Part shown: positions 8,719 to 18,360 of the stretch, piece by piece
Numbering within the stretch: the first letter of the stretch is position 1
Layout of the letters: each line of letters begins with the position of its first letter
Source: Betaproteobacteria bacterium HGW-Betaproteobacteria-7
GTDB lineage: Bacteria > Pseudomonadota > Gammaproteobacteria > Burkholderiales > Rhodocyclaceae
Direction of reading: 5' to 3'
DNA length: 64,000 nucleotides
Assembly (NCBI GenBank): GCA_002840765.1
Contig: PHCE01000008.1
Span: 1 to 64,000 of the forward strand
The notes under the pieces: model-generated
Told to the model about the DNA's origin: nothing
What the model saw: the letters and a program-made list of their open reading frames with translations, nothing else
Databases searched by the model: none
Made by a program: the position numbers and the translations under genes

Positions 8719-10134
8719 ATGCTTTGTTCCTCCCGTTGGGTGCTGGCCGTTGCCGGCGCCTTCGTTTCGCTGCCGGCGCTGGCCGGCGACCCCGATCTGC
8801 AGGCGCTGCGTGCCGAGATTGGCCAGATGAAGGCCGCCTACGAGCAGCGTATCGCCGCCCTTGAAGCCCGGCTACAGTCCGCCGAACAACAACAGATCCG
8901 TACCCAGTCGGCCGCCGCGGTCGAGGTGCCACCAGCCAGCCAGGCCGCCGCCCCAGCTAGCGGCTTCAATCCCCAGGTTTCGCTAATCCTGCAGGGGCAG
9001 TACAAGAACATGAAGGATGTCGCCGAGCGCGGCATCACCGGCTTCGTGCCGGCCGGCGGCCACGATCATGCCGCCGACGGCATCGAGGGCATCAGCAAGC
9101 GCGGCTTCTCGGTCGACCACACCGAACTGGTCCTGGCCGCCAACATCGATCCTTACTGGCGTGGCCAGGCCATCCTCGCCGCCCTCGATGGCGAGGTCGA
9201 AGTCGAGGAAGCCTGGTTCCAGTCGCTGGCCATCGGTCATGGCATCGGCCTCAAGGGCGGCCGCCTGCGTTCCGGCCTCGGCTACCTGAACGAACAGCAC
9301 CCGCATGCCTGGGACTTTGCTGATTCGCCGCTGATGTACCGGGCGCTGTTCGGCGAGCATGGCAGCTACACCCAGGATGGCCTGCAACTGAAATGGCTGG
9401 CGCCGACGCCGGTATTTCTCGAAATCGGCGCCGAGATCGGGCGCGGAGCCAATTTCCCCGGTAGCGAGCGCAACAAGAACGGCGCCGGGGCCGGAGCACT
9501 GTTTGCCCACATCGGTGACGATATGGGGCTGGAGCACAGCTGGCGGGCTGGCGTTTCCTATTTGCGCACGCGGGCCAAGGAGCGCGAAGCGCATTTTGCG
9601 GACATCAACGGCAGCGAGGCGGTCGGTGCGTTCGATGGCCGTTCTTCGACCTGGGTCGCCGATTTCGTCTGGAAGTGGGCGCCCAACGGCAATCCCAAGT
9701 ACCGCAACTTCAAGTTGCAGACGGAATATTTCCAGCGGCGCGAGAAGGGAGACCTGAGCTGCTTCGATGAGGAACTGGCCGGCAATGCCTGCGACCCGCT
9801 GGCCGCCGGCGATAGCGTCACCAGCCGCTACAAGACCCGGCAGTCCGGTTGGTACGCCCAGGGCGTCTTCCAGTTCTCGCCCAACTGGCGCGCCGGCCTG
9901 CGCTACGAGCAGCTGGACAGCGGTTCGCGCAACTTCGGCGCCAATGCGGCCAACCTCATCGTCGACAGCTACCGGCCGAAGAAGACGACGGCGATGGCCG
10001 ACTATAGCTGGAGCGAGTTTTCCCGCCTCCGCCTGCAGTATGCGCACGACCAGTCGATGCGGGGGCTGACCGATCACCAGTGGACGCTGCAATACATCAT
10101 GAGCCTCGGCGCCCATGGTGCGCACAAGTTCTAG
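8719..10134 (+). CDS. zinc-operon outer-membrane porin-like protein
   Basis: A 471-residue exported protein. It has a signal peptide (residues 1-24, cleavage near LPALAGD), then a coiled coil (residues 26-66, LQALRAEIGQMKAAYEQRI), a Pro/Ala linker, and a beta-barrel of alternating amphipathic strands ending in the C-terminal phenylalanine (HGAHKF) required for outer-membrane insertion. The barrel has histidines in loops (GGHDHAAD, EQHPHAWDF). It is not a TonB receptor: no plug domain or TonB box is visible. Located between the small CxxC protein and ZnuA, it probably lets zinc, or a zinc chelate, cross the outer membrane when zinc is scarce. Inference from context. Confidence 0.75.
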   Translation: MLCSSRWVLAVAGAFVSLPALAGDPDLQALRAEIGQMKAAYEQRIAALEARLQSAEQQQIRTQSAAAVEVPPASQAAAPASGFNPQVSLILQGQYKNMKDVAERGITGFVPAGGHDHAADGIEGISKRGFSVDHTELVLAANIDPYWRGQAILAALDGEVEVEEAWFQSLAIGHGIGLKGGRLRSGLGYLNEQHPHAWDFADSPLMYRALFGEHGSYTQDGLQLKWLAPTPVFLEIGAEIGRGANFPGSERNKNGAGAGALFAHIGDDMGLEHSWRAGVSYLRTRAKEREAHFADINGSEAVGAFDGRSSTWVADFVWKWAPNGNPKYRNFKLQTEYFQRREKGDLSCFDEELAGNACDPLAAGDSVTSRYKTRQSGWYAQGVFQFSPNWRAGLRYEQLDSGSRNFGANAANLIVDSYRPKKTTAMADYSWSEFSRLRLQYAHDQSMRGLTDHQWTLQYIMSLGAHGAHKF

Positions 10135-10146
10135 GAGGCACTGCAC

Positions 10147-11043
10147 ATGAAAAAGCTACTTTGTCTGTGCCTGCTGGCCGGCAGTTCGCTGCTGGCCCAT
10201 GCCGAGTTGCGCGTGTTCGCCACCGTGCCGGAATGGGGCGCGCTGGCCAAGGAAATCGGTGGCCCGCGGGTCTCCGTCTACACCGCCACCCACGCGCAGC
10301 AGGATCCGCATCGCATCGAGGCGCGTCCGTCACTGCTCGCCCAGGCCCGACGCGCCGACCTGCTGATTGCCGCCGGTGCCGATCTGGAGGCCGGCTGGCT
10401 ACCCGTCGTTCAGCGTGAATCGGGCAATGCGGCAATTCAGTCGGGGCGTCCCGGTTACTTCGAGGCGGCCGCCCAAGTGCGCCTGCTCGACGTGCCGGCG
10501 GTGCTCGACCGCGCCCATGGTGACGTGCATGCGGCCGGCAATCCGCATCTGCACCTCGATCCGCGCAACGTGTTGAAGGTCGGCGAAGCCCTGGTACGCC
10601 GCCTGGGCGAGCTCGATCCGCCCCAGGCGGCGGCTTATCAGGCCGCCTTCCGCGATTTCGCCGGCCGCTGGCAGGCGGCGATTGGCCGCTGGGAGCAGCA
10701 GGGGGCGGCGCTGCGCGGTGTGCCGGTGCTGGTGCATCACCAGTCCTTTGTCTACCTGAGCCACTGGCTGGGCCTGCGCGAAGTCGGCATGCTCGAACCG
10801 AAGCCCGGCGTCGAGCCGAGCAGTGGCCACCTGACGGCGCTGCTCGCCAGGCAACAGGGCCAGCCGGCGCGGATGGTACTGCGTGCCGCCTACAACAGCG
10901 ATGCGCCCAGCCAGTGGGTGGCCGGCAAGACCGGCGTGCCGGTCGTCCTGCTGCCCTACACGGTGGGCGGCAGCCCGGCGGCCGGCGATCTGTTCGGTCT
11001 GTTCGACGATACGCTGCAGCGCCTGCTGCAGGCCCTGCGATGA
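10147..11043 (+). CDS. znuA: zinc ABC transporter substrate-binding protein
   Basis: Periplasmic binding protein of the cluster A-I metal family, 298 residues with a signal peptide (MKKLLCLCLLAGSSLLAHA). Likely metal ligands are the histidines in QQDPHRIE, NPHLHLDP and VLVHHQSFVYL, which match the usual ZnuA positions. It lacks the long His/Asp-rich loop of E. coli ZnuA. Thirteen bases separate it from the porin gene, and its stop overlaps the ATPase start. It delivers zinc (manganese cannot be excluded from sequence) to the ZnuB permease. Confidence 0.85.
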   Translation: MKKLLCLCLLAGSSLLAHAELRVFATVPEWGALAKEIGGPRVSVYTATHAQQDPHRIEARPSLLAQARRADLLIAAGADLEAGWLPVVQRESGNAAIQSGRPGYFEAAAQVRLLDVPAVLDRAHGDVHAAGNPHLHLDPRNVLKVGEALVRRLGELDPPQAAAYQAAFRDFAGRWQAAIGRWEQQGAALRGVPVLVHHQSFVYLSHWLGLREVGMLEPKPGVEPSSGHLTALLARQQGQPARMVLRAAYNSDAPSQWVAGKTGVPVVLLPYTVGGSPAAGDLFGLFDDTLQRLLQALR

Positions 11044-11618
11044 GTATCCTGCTGCGTGCTGAGGGGCTGGTCGCCGGCTGGCAGCGGCCGGCGACGCCAG
11101 CCCTCGATCTGCAGGTGGCGGCCGGCGAGATCGTCGGCCTGGCCGGCCCTAATGGCGTCGGCAAAACGACGCTGCTGGCGGCCATTGCCGGCCGAGCGCG
11201 GGTGATCTCCGGGCGTTTGGCGATCAGCGCAGGGGTGCGCCTGGCCTTGCAGACGCAGGAGGCACCACCGGTCGACGGCTTGCCGTTGTCCGGTCGCGAA
11301 CTCCTGGCGCTGACCGGCGCTACGACGGACGGCCTGCCGACCTGGCTGGTCGAGCGCCTGGGCAGTCGACTCGATCGCCTGTCCGGTGGCCAGCGCCATT
11401 ACCTGGCGCTATGGGCGGTGCTGGCCGCGCCGGCCGAGCTGGTCCTGCTCGACGAGCCGACCAACAATCTCGATGCCGCCGGCGTCTTGCATCTCGGCCA
11501 GACGCTCCGCCAGCGGGCGGCGGCTGGCGCGGGCATTCTGATGGTCAGTCACGACGCCGAATTCCTCGCCGCCACCTGTCAGCGCACCCTGCTTCTGGAG
11601 GCGAGCGATGTGGTTTGA
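11040..11618 (+). CDS. znuC: zinc ABC transporter ATPase
   Basis: Cytoplasmic ATPase of the metal importer, 192 residues, short for the family (usually 230-260). It has Walker A GPNGVGKTT, the ABC signature LSGGQRHYLALW, Walker B LVLLDEP with the D-loop NNLDAAG, and the switch histidine in MVSHD. The shortening is in the region between Walker A and the signature, where the Q-loop is reduced (ALQTQEAPPVD). It overlaps znuA by four bases and znuB by eleven. Confidence 0.85.
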   Translation: MSILLRAEGLVAGWQRPATPALDLQVAAGEIVGLAGPNGVGKTTLLAAIAGRARVISGRLAISAGVRLALQTQEAPPVDGLPLSGRELLALTGATTDGLPTWLVERLGSRLDRLSGGQRHYLALWAVLAAPAELVLLDEPTNNLDAAGVLHLGQTLRQRAAAGAGILMVSHDAEFLAATCQRTLLLEASDVV

Positions 11619-12372
11619 GCTGTTTCTCGTTCCCTTCCTTACCGGCTTGCTGCTGGCTATCGTGCTGCCACTGCTGGGCTGTTACCTGCGCCTGCGCGAT
11701 GAATGGCTGGCCGCCCTGGCCTATGCCCACGTTGCGGCCGCTGGTGCCTTGACGGGTCTGGTCGTCGGTCTGCCGCCGGTGGCCGGTGGCATGCTCGCCG
11801 CGGCGCTGGCCGGGGCCGGCAAACGCTTTGCCGCCAACCGGCTAGCCGGGGGCGCCAGCTACGCCTTGCTGATGCTCGCTGGCTGGTCGGTGGCGGTGCT
11901 GCTGGCAGCAAACCAACCGCTGGCCGAGCGGCTGGCCCAGGCACTGTTCGATGGTCAGCTGTATTTCGCCGATGGCCGCCAACTGGCGCTGGTCGCCGGC
12001 GGCACCCTGCTGGCTCTGTGCTCGCTGCGCGCGCTGTCCGGGCGCCTGCTGCTGGCCCGACTCTATCCCGATCTCTTCCGCTTGCGGGGGTTGCCGTTGT
12101 GGCCGGTACAGCTCGGTTTCGATCTGCTGGCGGCTGTGCTCCTGGCCCTGGCGACGATGAGCCTCGGTGTCATGGCCACCTTCGCGCTGCTCTTCGTGTC
12201 GCCCTGGTTGGCCTTCCGCCGTGGCCGTAGTTGGCGACACGGCCTGCTGTGGGCGGTGCTGGGCGCCGTGCTGGCCTACAGCGGGGCATTTGCACTGGCT
12301 TTGCTCATCGACCAGCCGTTCGGGCCGGTCCTGGCCTTGCTGTTGGTATTGCTCGGCGTCGCGTTTGCATGA
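11608..12372 (+). CDS. znuB: zinc ABC transporter permease
   Basis: Integral membrane permease of the ABC-3 family, 254 residues with about seven or eight hydrophobic segments beginning FLVPFLTGLLLAIVLPLLGC. The conserved family features LRDEWLAALAYAHVAAAGAL and the loop LGVMATFALLFVSPWLAF are present. Its gene begins inside the end of the ATPase gene. With ZnuA and ZnuC it forms the zinc importer. Confidence 0.85.
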   Translation: MWFELFLVPFLTGLLLAIVLPLLGCYLRLRDEWLAALAYAHVAAAGALTGLVVGLPPVAGGMLAAALAGAGKRFAANRLAGGASYALLMLAGWSVAVLLAANQPLAERLAQALFDGQLYFADGRQLALVAGGTLLALCSLRALSGRLLLARLYPDLFRLRGLPLWPVQLGFDLLAAVLLALATMSLGVMATFALLFVSPWLAFRRGRSWRHGLLWAVLGAVLAYSGAFALALLIDQPFGPVLALLLVLLGVAFA

Positions 12373-12417
12373 CGCCGGAGGGCATGCTAAAACACACCCT
12401 CTGTACGCGGAGCAACC

Positions 12418-13686
12418 ATGGTTTTTTCCTTTTTCAAGAAGCCGACCCAGAAGATGCCGGAACGTCCGGCTGCGCGGCCGCGCACGCCAGTGCCGGAGCC
12501 CGATGAGCCGAAGGCCGCCGAAGATGTCGCGACACCCATGTCCGACCCCTTGCCAGACCTCGAGTTCGTCAGTAGCGAGGCGGCGGCTGCCAGAAAACCG
12601 GCGCCACCTGCGGCGACCTCTGCCCTCGCCAGGGCGGCTGAAAATGGTCTGGATTTCAATCAGGAAGATTTCGATGCCGATTTCACCGAATCGAGCGTCA
12701 TGGGCATCGACGTCGACCAGGGTGGTGATCAGGTGCAGGGCGACGTTGAGCACGTCGTCGTTCTGTTTGCCAATGGCCAGGAAGCTGCTGCGCGGTCGCT
12801 GCTGGAAACCCTGATCCGCGCCTATCCGGGCAGCGAGGGCAAGCGCTTCTGGTTCCTGCTGTTCGACCTGCTGCAATGCATGGGTGACAAGGCCGCCTTC
12901 GATAAATTCGCCGTCGAGTTTGCCCATGCCTGCGAGACCTCGCCACCTGCCTGGCGCCAGGCCGAGCAGGTGGTGGTGCGCAAGAGCAACGGGCAGAAGA
13001 TATTCGTACTGCAGGGGGTGCTGACCGAGGAGGGCGCGCAACCGGTGGCGGAACTGGCGCAATTGATCGAACAGAACAAGCCGGTCAAGGTCGATTGCGG
13101 CAAGCTGATCGGTTGCGACGACGAGATCGCCGGTCAGTTGGCCGGCCTGCTCAGCGATGCCCGGAAGCGTGGCGTGCCGGTGACCCTTGAACAGGTGGAC
13201 GGCTTCATGTCTCGTCTCAACGAACGTCTGCTTGCTGGCGATCAGAGCCGCGCGTCGGCCTGGCTGCTTCTGCTGGAATTGCTGCAGCGGCATGGAACGC
13301 AGGACCTGTTCGAGGAGCGCGCCGTGGATTACGCGGTGACCTTCGAGTTGTCGCCACCATCCTGGGAAACGGCGCCGGCGGCGCCGGCGGTGGTTGCTCA
13401 CGATGCGGTGCCGCATGATGATGCCTGCTATCTCGATGGCGACCTGAAAAATTATCGCTTCGAGGATCTCGTCCCGGTTCTCGAAAATACGGAATTGCCA
13501 ATCATCGATTTCTCCGGCGTCCGCCGCATGGATTTCTTCTCGGCCGGCCAGCTGGTCAATCGTATCGCCCCATACAAGTTGCAGGGCCGTGAAATCCTGA
13601 TCCGCAGCCCGAATCACCTGGTCGCCGAGCTGATGGCCGTGGTCGGGCTGAACAAGCAGGCGCGGATCATCGTTCCCAAGTCTTAA
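12418..13686 (+). CDS. STAS-domain protein of unknown role
   Basis: A 422-residue soluble protein. An N-terminal Pro-rich, charged linker (residues 1-100) follows a short FSFF start. A helical region then carries [41 protein letters not shown]-like in pattern. Two STAS-like segments can be traced: one around residues 192-255 ([20 protein letters not shown], then [19 protein letters not shown]) and a clearer one at the C terminus ([20 protein letters not shown]). The helical segment appears again between them ([22 protein letters not shown]), so the protein looks internally duplicated. It lies 45 bases after znuB and 14 before hslV. STAS domains usually regulate signalling or membrane partners; none is named here. 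Confidence 0.75.
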   Translation: MVFSFFKKPTQKMPERPAARPRTPVPEPDEPKAAEDVATPMSDPLPDLEFVSSEAAAARKPAPPAATSALARAAENGLDFNQEDFDADFTESSVMGIDVDQGGDQVQGDVEHVVVLFANGQEAAARSLLETLIRAYPGSEGKRFWFLLFDLLQCMGDKAAFDKFAVEFAHACETSPPAWRQAEQVVVRKSNGQKIFVLQGVLTEEGAQPVAELAQLIEQNKPVKVDCGKLIGCDDEIAGQLAGLLSDARKRGVPVTLEQVDGFMSRLNERLLAGDQSRASAWLLLLELLQRHGTQDLFEERAVDYAVTFELSPPSWETAPAAPAVVAHDAVPHDDACYLDGDLKNYRFEDLVPVLENTELPIIDFSGVRRMDFFSAGQLVNRIAPYKLQGREILIRSPNHLVAELMAVVGLNKQARIIVPKS

Positions 13687-13700
13687 GCCAGGAAAAAATC

Positions 13701-14237
13701 ATGGAGCAATATCACGGCACGACGATCCTCTCGGTGCGCCGGGGCAAGGTCGTCGCCATGGGCGGCGACGGCCAGGTGACCTTGGGTAACATCGTTATCA
13801 AGGGTACCGCCAAGAAAGTGCGGCGCCTGTATCAGGGGCAGATCCTCGCCGGTTTCGCCGGCGGCACGGCTGACGCCTTCACGCTGTTCGAGCGTTTCGA
13901 AGCCAAGCTCGACAAGCATCAGGGCAATCTCGTCCGCTCGGCCGTCGAACTGGCCAAGGACTGGCGTTCCGACCGCGCCCTGCGCCGGCTGGAGGCGATG
14001 CTCTCGGTGGCCGATCGCGAGAGTTCGCTGGTCATCACCGGCAACGGCGACGTGCTCGAGCCGGAGCACGGCATCGTCGCCATCGGTTCCGGCGGCGCCT
14101 ATGCCCAGAGCGCGGCGCGCGCTCTGCTCGAGAACACCGAATTGAGCCCGCTGGAGGTTGTCACCAAGTCGCTGGAAATCGCCGGCGACCTATGTATCTA
14201 CACCAATCGCAACTTCACGCTCGAGGTGCTCGAATGA
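13701..14237 (+). CDS. hslV: HslV peptidase subunit
   Basis: Proteolytic core of the cytosolic HslVU (ClpQY) protease, 178 residues. The precursor MEQYHG precedes the catalytic threonine pair TTILSVRRG (Thr7 becomes Thr1 after processing). The chamber-lining GDGQVTLGN and the active-site [14 protein letters not shown] are in place. It overlaps hslU by four bases. No heat-shock promoter could be recognised in the 14-base gap to the STAS gene. Confidence 0.97.
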   Translation: MEQYHGTTILSVRRGKVVAMGGDGQVTLGNIVIKGTAKKVRRLYQGQILAGFAGGTADAFTLFERFEAKLDKHQGNLVRSAVELAKDWRSDRALRRLEAMLSVADRESSLVITGNGDVLEPEHGIVAIGSGGAYAQSAARALLENTELSPLEVVTKSLEIAGDLCIYTNRNFTLEVLE

Positions 14238-15571
14238 CCACGATGACGCCCAAGGAGATCGTCTCCGAACTCGACAAGCACATCGTCGGTCAGCAGAACG
14301 CCAAGAAGGCGGTGGCCATCGCCCTGCGCAACCGCTGGCGGCGCTCGCAGGTGGCCGAGCCGTTGCGCCAGGAGATCACCCCGAAGAACATCCTGATGAT
14401 CGGTCCGACCGGCGTCGGCAAGACCGAGATCGCCCGTCGCCTGGCCCGGCTGGCCAATGCGCCCTTCATCAAGATCGAGGCGACCAAGTTCACCGAGGTC
14501 GGCTATGTCGGCCGCGACGTCGAGACCATCATCCGCGACCTGGTCGAGATGGCCATCAAGTCGCACCGCGACCGGGCGATGAAAAACATGCGCGCCCGCG
14601 CCGAGGACGCGGCCGAGGAACGCATCCTCGACGCCCTGTTGCCGCCGGCCCGCAGCCCCGGTTTCTATGCTGAAGACGCGGCGGCGACGGCCGATAACAC
14701 GACCCGGCAGAAATTCCGCAAGAAGCTGCGCGAGGGCGAGCTCGACGATAAGGAAATCGACATCGAGGTCGCCGCGCCGTCGATGCAGGCCGAGATCTTT
14801 GCGCCGCCGGGCATGGAGGAGCTGACCCAGCAGATTCAGGGCATGTTCCAGAACATGGGGGGGGGCAAGAAGAAGGCGCGCAAGCTGAAGATCAAGGAAG
14901 CGTTGAAGCTGCTCACCGACGATGAAGCGGCCAAGCTGGTCAACGACGAGGAGGTCAAGCTGGAGGCGGTCAAGGCTGTCGAGCAGAACGGCATCGTCTT
15001 CCTCGACGAACTGGACAAGATCGCCAGCCGCTCCGAGATGCAAGGTGCCGACGTCTCGCGCCAGGGCGTCCAGCGCGACCTGCTGCCGCTGGTCGAAGGC
15101 ACGACGGTGTCCACCAAGTACGGCATGATCAAGACTGATCACATCCTGTTCATCGCCTCCGGTGCCTTCCACCTTTCCAAGCCGTCTGATCTGATTCCCG
15201 AACTGCAGGGACGTTTCCCCATCCGCGTCGAGCTGGATTCGCTGTCGGTGGCCGATTTCGAATGCATCCTGACGCAAACCGATGCCTGCCTGACCAAGCA
15301 GTACCAGGCGCTGCTGGCAACCGAAGGGGTTAGCGTCGAATTTGCCGACGATGGCATCCGGCGCATGGCCGAGATCGCCTTCCAGGTGAACGAAAAGACC
15401 GAGAACATCGGTGCCCGCCGCCTGCACACGGTCATGGAAAAGCTGCTCGAGGAAGTGTCCTTCGAGGCCGGCAGGGTCGGGCACGAACAGATCGTCGTCG
15501 ATACTGCCTACGTCAATACCAAGCTCGGCGAAATCGCCGGCGACGAAGACCTGTCGCGCTACGTTCTCTAG
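14234..15571 (+). CDS. hslU: HslU unfoldase ATPase
   Basis: AAA+ unfoldase that feeds HslV, 445 residues from the ATG at 14234 ([20 protein letters not shown]). It has Walker [15 protein letters not shown], the pore motif [10 protein letters not shown], the intermediate domain (about residues 110-240), Walker [13 protein letters not shown], the arginine finger region and [11 protein letters not shown] sensor 2, and ends in the RYVL tail that docks into HslV. Confidence 0.98.
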   Translation: MTTMTPKEIVSELDKHIVGQQNAKKAVAIALRNRWRRSQVAEPLRQEITPKNILMIGPTGVGKTEIARRLARLANAPFIKIEATKFTEVGYVGRDVETIIRDLVEMAIKSHRDRAMKNMRARAEDAAEERILDALLPPARSPGFYAEDAAATADNTTRQKFRKKLREGELDDKEIDIEVAAPSMQAEIFAPPGMEELTQQIQGMFQNMGGGKKKARKLKIKEALKLLTDDEAAKLVNDEEVKLEAVKAVEQNGIVFLDELDKIASRSEMQGADVSRQGVQRDLLPLVEGTTVSTKYGMIKTDHILFIASGAFHLSKPSDLIPELQGRFPIRVELDSLSVADFECILTQTDACLTKQYQALLATEGVSVEFADDGIRRMAEIAFQVNEKTENIGARRLHTVMEKLLEEVSFEAGRVGHEQIVVDTAYVNTKLGEIAGDEDLSRYVL

Positions 15572-15591
15572 TCGTTAGGGGCAATCCCTAC

Positions 15592-15618
15592 TGTGCGGGT
15601 GTCGCGGGCATCCGCACA
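15592..15618. other. strong hairpin after hslU
   Basis: TGTGCGG (15592-15598) and CCGCACA (15612-15618) are perfectly complementary, with extra inner pairs, in the 82-base gap between hslU and the AEC transporter gene. There is no T run, so it is not a classical terminator; it may stabilise the upstream mRNA end. Confidence 0.5.
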
Positions 15619-15653
15619 ATCCCTCATTCCCATTATTTCGCGAGGCCGTCTGC

Positions 15654-16541
15654 GTGGACGAACAGAGCCTGACCTTTCGCCTGTTGGCCATCCTGTTCCC
15701 GATCTTCGGCATCGTCGCCGCCGGCTTTTTCTATGCGCGCAAGCACAAGCCGGAGATGGCCGTCGCCAACCGGCTGAACATGGATGTCTTCGTGCCGGCG
15801 CTGGTCTTCGCGGCGATGGCCGGCAAGTCCTTCGACCTCGCCGCCTACGCGCCGCTCGCCCTCGGCGGCTTCCTGGTCCTCGCCACCTGCGGCCTGCTCG
15901 CCTGGCCGATCGCCAAACTGTGCGGCGTCCAGCCGAAGACGCTGGTGCCGCCGATGCTGTTCAACAACTCCGGCAACATCGGCCTGCCGCTGGCCGTACT
16001 GGCCTGGGGCGAGGCGGCGCTGCCGGCGGCGGTGATCCTGTTCATGGTCGAGAACACGCTGCATTTCTCCTTCGGCGCCAAGCTGCTCGACCCAACCACA
16101 CGCATCCTCAGCCTGTGGCGCATTCCGGTGGTTTTTGCCGCCATCGCCGGCCTGGCCGTCGCCCTGTTGAAAATCCCCATCTGGCAGCCGGCGGTGATCG
16201 CCATCAAGATGCTCGGCGACGTCTCGGTGCCGCTGCTGCTGTTCTCGCTTGGCGTGCGCATGACCGACGTCAGTTTCGGCGAATGGAAGCTGGCGGTCGG
16301 TAGTGCCATCCTGCGCCCGCTGGCCGGCATGGCCATCGCCTGGGGCGTCGTCCTGCTGCTCGGCCTGGAAGGACGCGATGCGGCGATGTTGCTGGTGTTC
16401 GGCGCGTTGCCGCCGGCGGTATTGAATTTCCTCTTTGCCGAACGCTACAAGCAGGAGCCGCAGAGAGTGGCATCGATTGTATTGATCGGTAACCTGGCGG
16501 CGCTTATTTTCCTGCCGCTGGCCCTGGCCCTGGTGCTATGA
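15654..16541 (+). CDS. AEC family transporter
   Basis: A 295-residue inner-membrane protein of the auxin efflux carrier family with about ten hydrophobic segments in two halves. It starts at GTG 15654. Family features are NMDVFVPALVFAAMAG, the MLFNNSGNIGLPLAVLAWGE motif of the first half and FGALPPAVLNFLFAERY of the second. Bacterial members export or import organic acids such as malate or malonate; the substrate cannot be told. It converges on the Hsp15 gene and overlaps its end by six bases. Confidence 0.85.
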   Translation: MDEQSLTFRLLAILFPIFGIVAAGFFYARKHKPEMAVANRLNMDVFVPALVFAAMAGKSFDLAAYAPLALGGFLVLATCGLLAWPIAKLCGVQPKTLVPPMLFNNSGNIGLPLAVLAWGEAALPAAVILFMVENTLHFSFGAKLLDPTTRILSLWRIPVVFAAIAGLAVALLKIPIWQPAVIAIKMLGDVSVPLLLFSLGVRMTDVSFGEWKLAVGSAILRPLAGMAIAWGVVLLLGLEGRDAAMLLVFGALPPAVLNFLFAERYKQEPQRVASIVLIGNLAALIFLPLALALVL

Positions 16542-16904
16542 GCCGCTGAAGCGGCCGAGCGCGCGCCGGTCGCGCTTGGTCGGTCGGCCGTGGATGTCAG
16601 CCGCCGGTTCCTGCTGGACTTTGCGGCGGAGTTGCTCGGCTTCGCGGGCGGCACAACTCGCGGCTGTTTCTTCATAGAGCAGGCGGGCTTCCGGCGCCGG
16701 ACGGCGCTGGTCCGCCAGGGCTTGCACCACGACTTCCCAGCGCACTTCGCTGGTGGCGATCTCCAGGCGATCGCCGACTTTGACTTCCCGGGCGGGCTTG
16801 GGCGGCGTGCCGTTGAGCCGGACCTTGCCGCCGCTTACCGCATCGCTGGCCAGGCTGCGCGTCTTGAAGAAGCGCGCTACCCACAGCCATTTGTCGACAC
16901 GCAT
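16536..16904 (-). CDS. hslR: ribosome-associated heat-shock protein Hsp15 (S4 domain)
   Basis: A 122-residue S4-domain RNA-binding protein. MRVDKWLWVARFFKTRSLASDAV followed by GGKVRLNGTPPKPAREVKVGD is the classical Hsp15 S4 fold, and the C-terminal half is basic (RPTKRDRRALGRF). Hsp15 rescues stalled 50S subunits carrying nascent chains. The start codon overlaps the lysA stop by one base (TAATG), so it is the last gene of the lptM-lysA-hslR operon. Confidence 0.92.
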   Translation of the reverse strand: MRVDKWLWVARFFKTRSLASDAVSGGKVRLNGTPPKPAREVKVGDRLEIATSEVRWEVVVQALADQRRPAPEARLLYEETAASCAAREAEQLRRKVQQEPAADIHGRPTKRDRRALGRFSGS

Positions 16905-18163
16905 TACGGCAGCAGTTGCTCGCCGGCGTACAACTGTTCGACCGTTTCGCGCTGGCGGATCAGATGCACCTGGGCACCATCCACCATCACTTCGACGGCG
17001 CGCGGCCGGGTGTTGTAGTTGGAGGCCATGGCCATGCCGTAGGCGCCGGCCGACATTACCGCCAGCAGGTCGCCCGCTTCAATATTGAGCGGCCGGGCCT
17101 GGCCCAGAAAGTCGCCAGTTTCGCAAACCGGGCCGACCACGTCGTAGTCGCGGGCTTCGCCAGCGCGCGGCGTGACCGGCAGGATGTCGTGCCAGGCTTC
17201 ATACAGCGCCGGGCGCATCAGGTCGTTCATGGCGGCGTCGATGATGGCGAAATCCTTGGCCTCGCCATGCTTGAGGAATTCGACGCGGGTCAGCAACAGG
17301 CCTGCATTGCCGACCAGTCGGCGACCCGGTTCGAGCACCACCTGCAGGCCGCGGCCGGCCAGTTTGTCGAGCAGCGGCGTCAGGTAGGCGGCGACGGTCG
17401 GCTGCACCTGGTCGTCGCGATACTTGATGCCGAGTCCGCCGCCGAGGTCAAGGTGATGAATGCGGATACCTTCCGCCGCCAGTTGGTCGACCAGCACCAG
17501 GATGCGCTCCAGCGCCTCGACGAAGGGCGAGGGATCAAGCAGTTGCGAGCCGATATGACAGTCGATGCCGGCCACTTTGATATTGGGCAGCGCCGCGGCA
17601 CGCCGATAGAGGGCCAGCGCGTCGTCGTAGGCGACACCGAACTTGGCGGCCTTGAGGCCGGTCGAGATGTAGGGGTGCGTCTTCGGATCGACGTTGGGAT
17701 TGACGCGCAGGCTGATCGGCGCCTGCTGGCCGAGTGCGCCGGCAACTTCGTTGAGGCGCTCCAGTTCGGGGATCGATTCGATGTTGAAGCAGAGAATGCC
17801 TACTTCCAGCGCCTGTTTCATTTCAGCGGCGGTCTTGCCCACTCCCGAAAAGACGACCTTTTTCGGGTCGGCGCCGGCGGCCAGCACGCGTTGCAACTCC
17901 CCGCCAGAGACAATGTCGAAACCTGCACCGAGGCGGGCAAACAGGTTCAGGATGGCGAGGTTGGAGTTGGCCTTGACGGCATAGCAGACCAGCGCCCCGG
18001 CGCCGGCCGGATGGGCGCCCAGGACGTCATGGAATTCGCGCAGCGCGGCTTCCAGGGCCGAGCGGGAGTAGACATAGGCCGGCGTGCCGAATTGTTCGGC
18101 GATGGCCGGCAAGGCGATGGCTTCGGCATGCAGGACGCCGTCTTTCAGGGCAAATGAGGTCAT
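16904..18163 (-). CDS. lysA: diaminopimelate decarboxylase
   Basis: PLP enzyme that makes lysine from meso-diaminopimelate, the product of DapF. The 419-residue protein has PLP Lys64 in CYAVKANSNLA, the HIGSQ phosphate-site segment, the glycine loop LGGGLGI, EPGRRLV, and the active-site cysteine in VCETGD. The start ATG overlaps the lptM stop (ATGA) and the stop overlaps the hslR start. Confidence 0.97.
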   Translation of the reverse strand: MTSFALKDGVLHAEAIALPAIAEQFGTPAYVYSRSALEAALREFHDVLGAHPAGAGALVCYAVKANSNLAILNLFARLGAGFDIVSGGELQRVLAAGADPKKVVFSGVGKTAAEMKQALEVGILCFNIESIPELERLNEVAGALGQQAPISLRVNPNVDPKTHPYISTGLKAAKFGVAYDDALALYRRAAALPNIKVAGIDCHIGSQLLDPSPFVEALERILVLVDQLAAEGIRIHHLDLGGGLGIKYRDDQVQPTVAAYLTPLLDKLAGRGLQVVLEPGRRLVGNAGLLLTRVEFLKHGEAKDFAIIDAAMNDLMRPALYEAWHDILPVTPRAGEARDYDVVGPVCETGDFLGQARPLNIEAGDLLAVMSAGAYGMAMASNYNTRPRAVEVMVDGAQVHLIRQRETVEQLYAGEQLLP

Positions 18164-18321
18164 TGGTTTTTGCTACTTGAGGGCGTGCTAACATCCGGCG
18201 CTGTCGTCTTGCCGCTGCCCAACAACGGTTGCGGCGCCGGGCCGGGCGGCAATTCGAGGGGGCCTTTCATGCCGCAGGCAGTAAGGCTCAGGACGATCAT
18301 CAGGGCAGCGATTCTGGACAT
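18160..18321 (-). CDS. lptM: small lipoprotein LptM (YifL)
   Basis: A 53-residue lipoprotein. The signal sequence MSRIAALMIVLSLTAC ends in the lipobox LTAC, and the mature protein begins CGMKGPLELPP, the hallmark of YifL/LptM, which assists maturation of the LptD-LptE lipopolysaccharide translocon at the outer membrane. The remainder is a Pro/Ser-rich tail. It lies directly upstream of lysA, as in many proteobacteria, with its stop overlapping the lysA start. Confidence 0.85.
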   Translation of the reverse strand: MSRIAALMIVLSLTACGMKGPLELPPGPAPQPLLGSGKTTAPDVSTPSSSKNQ

Positions 18322-18360
18322 TTTCGGGGCGCTGGCGAAGAAGAGCGGGATGGTAACACG

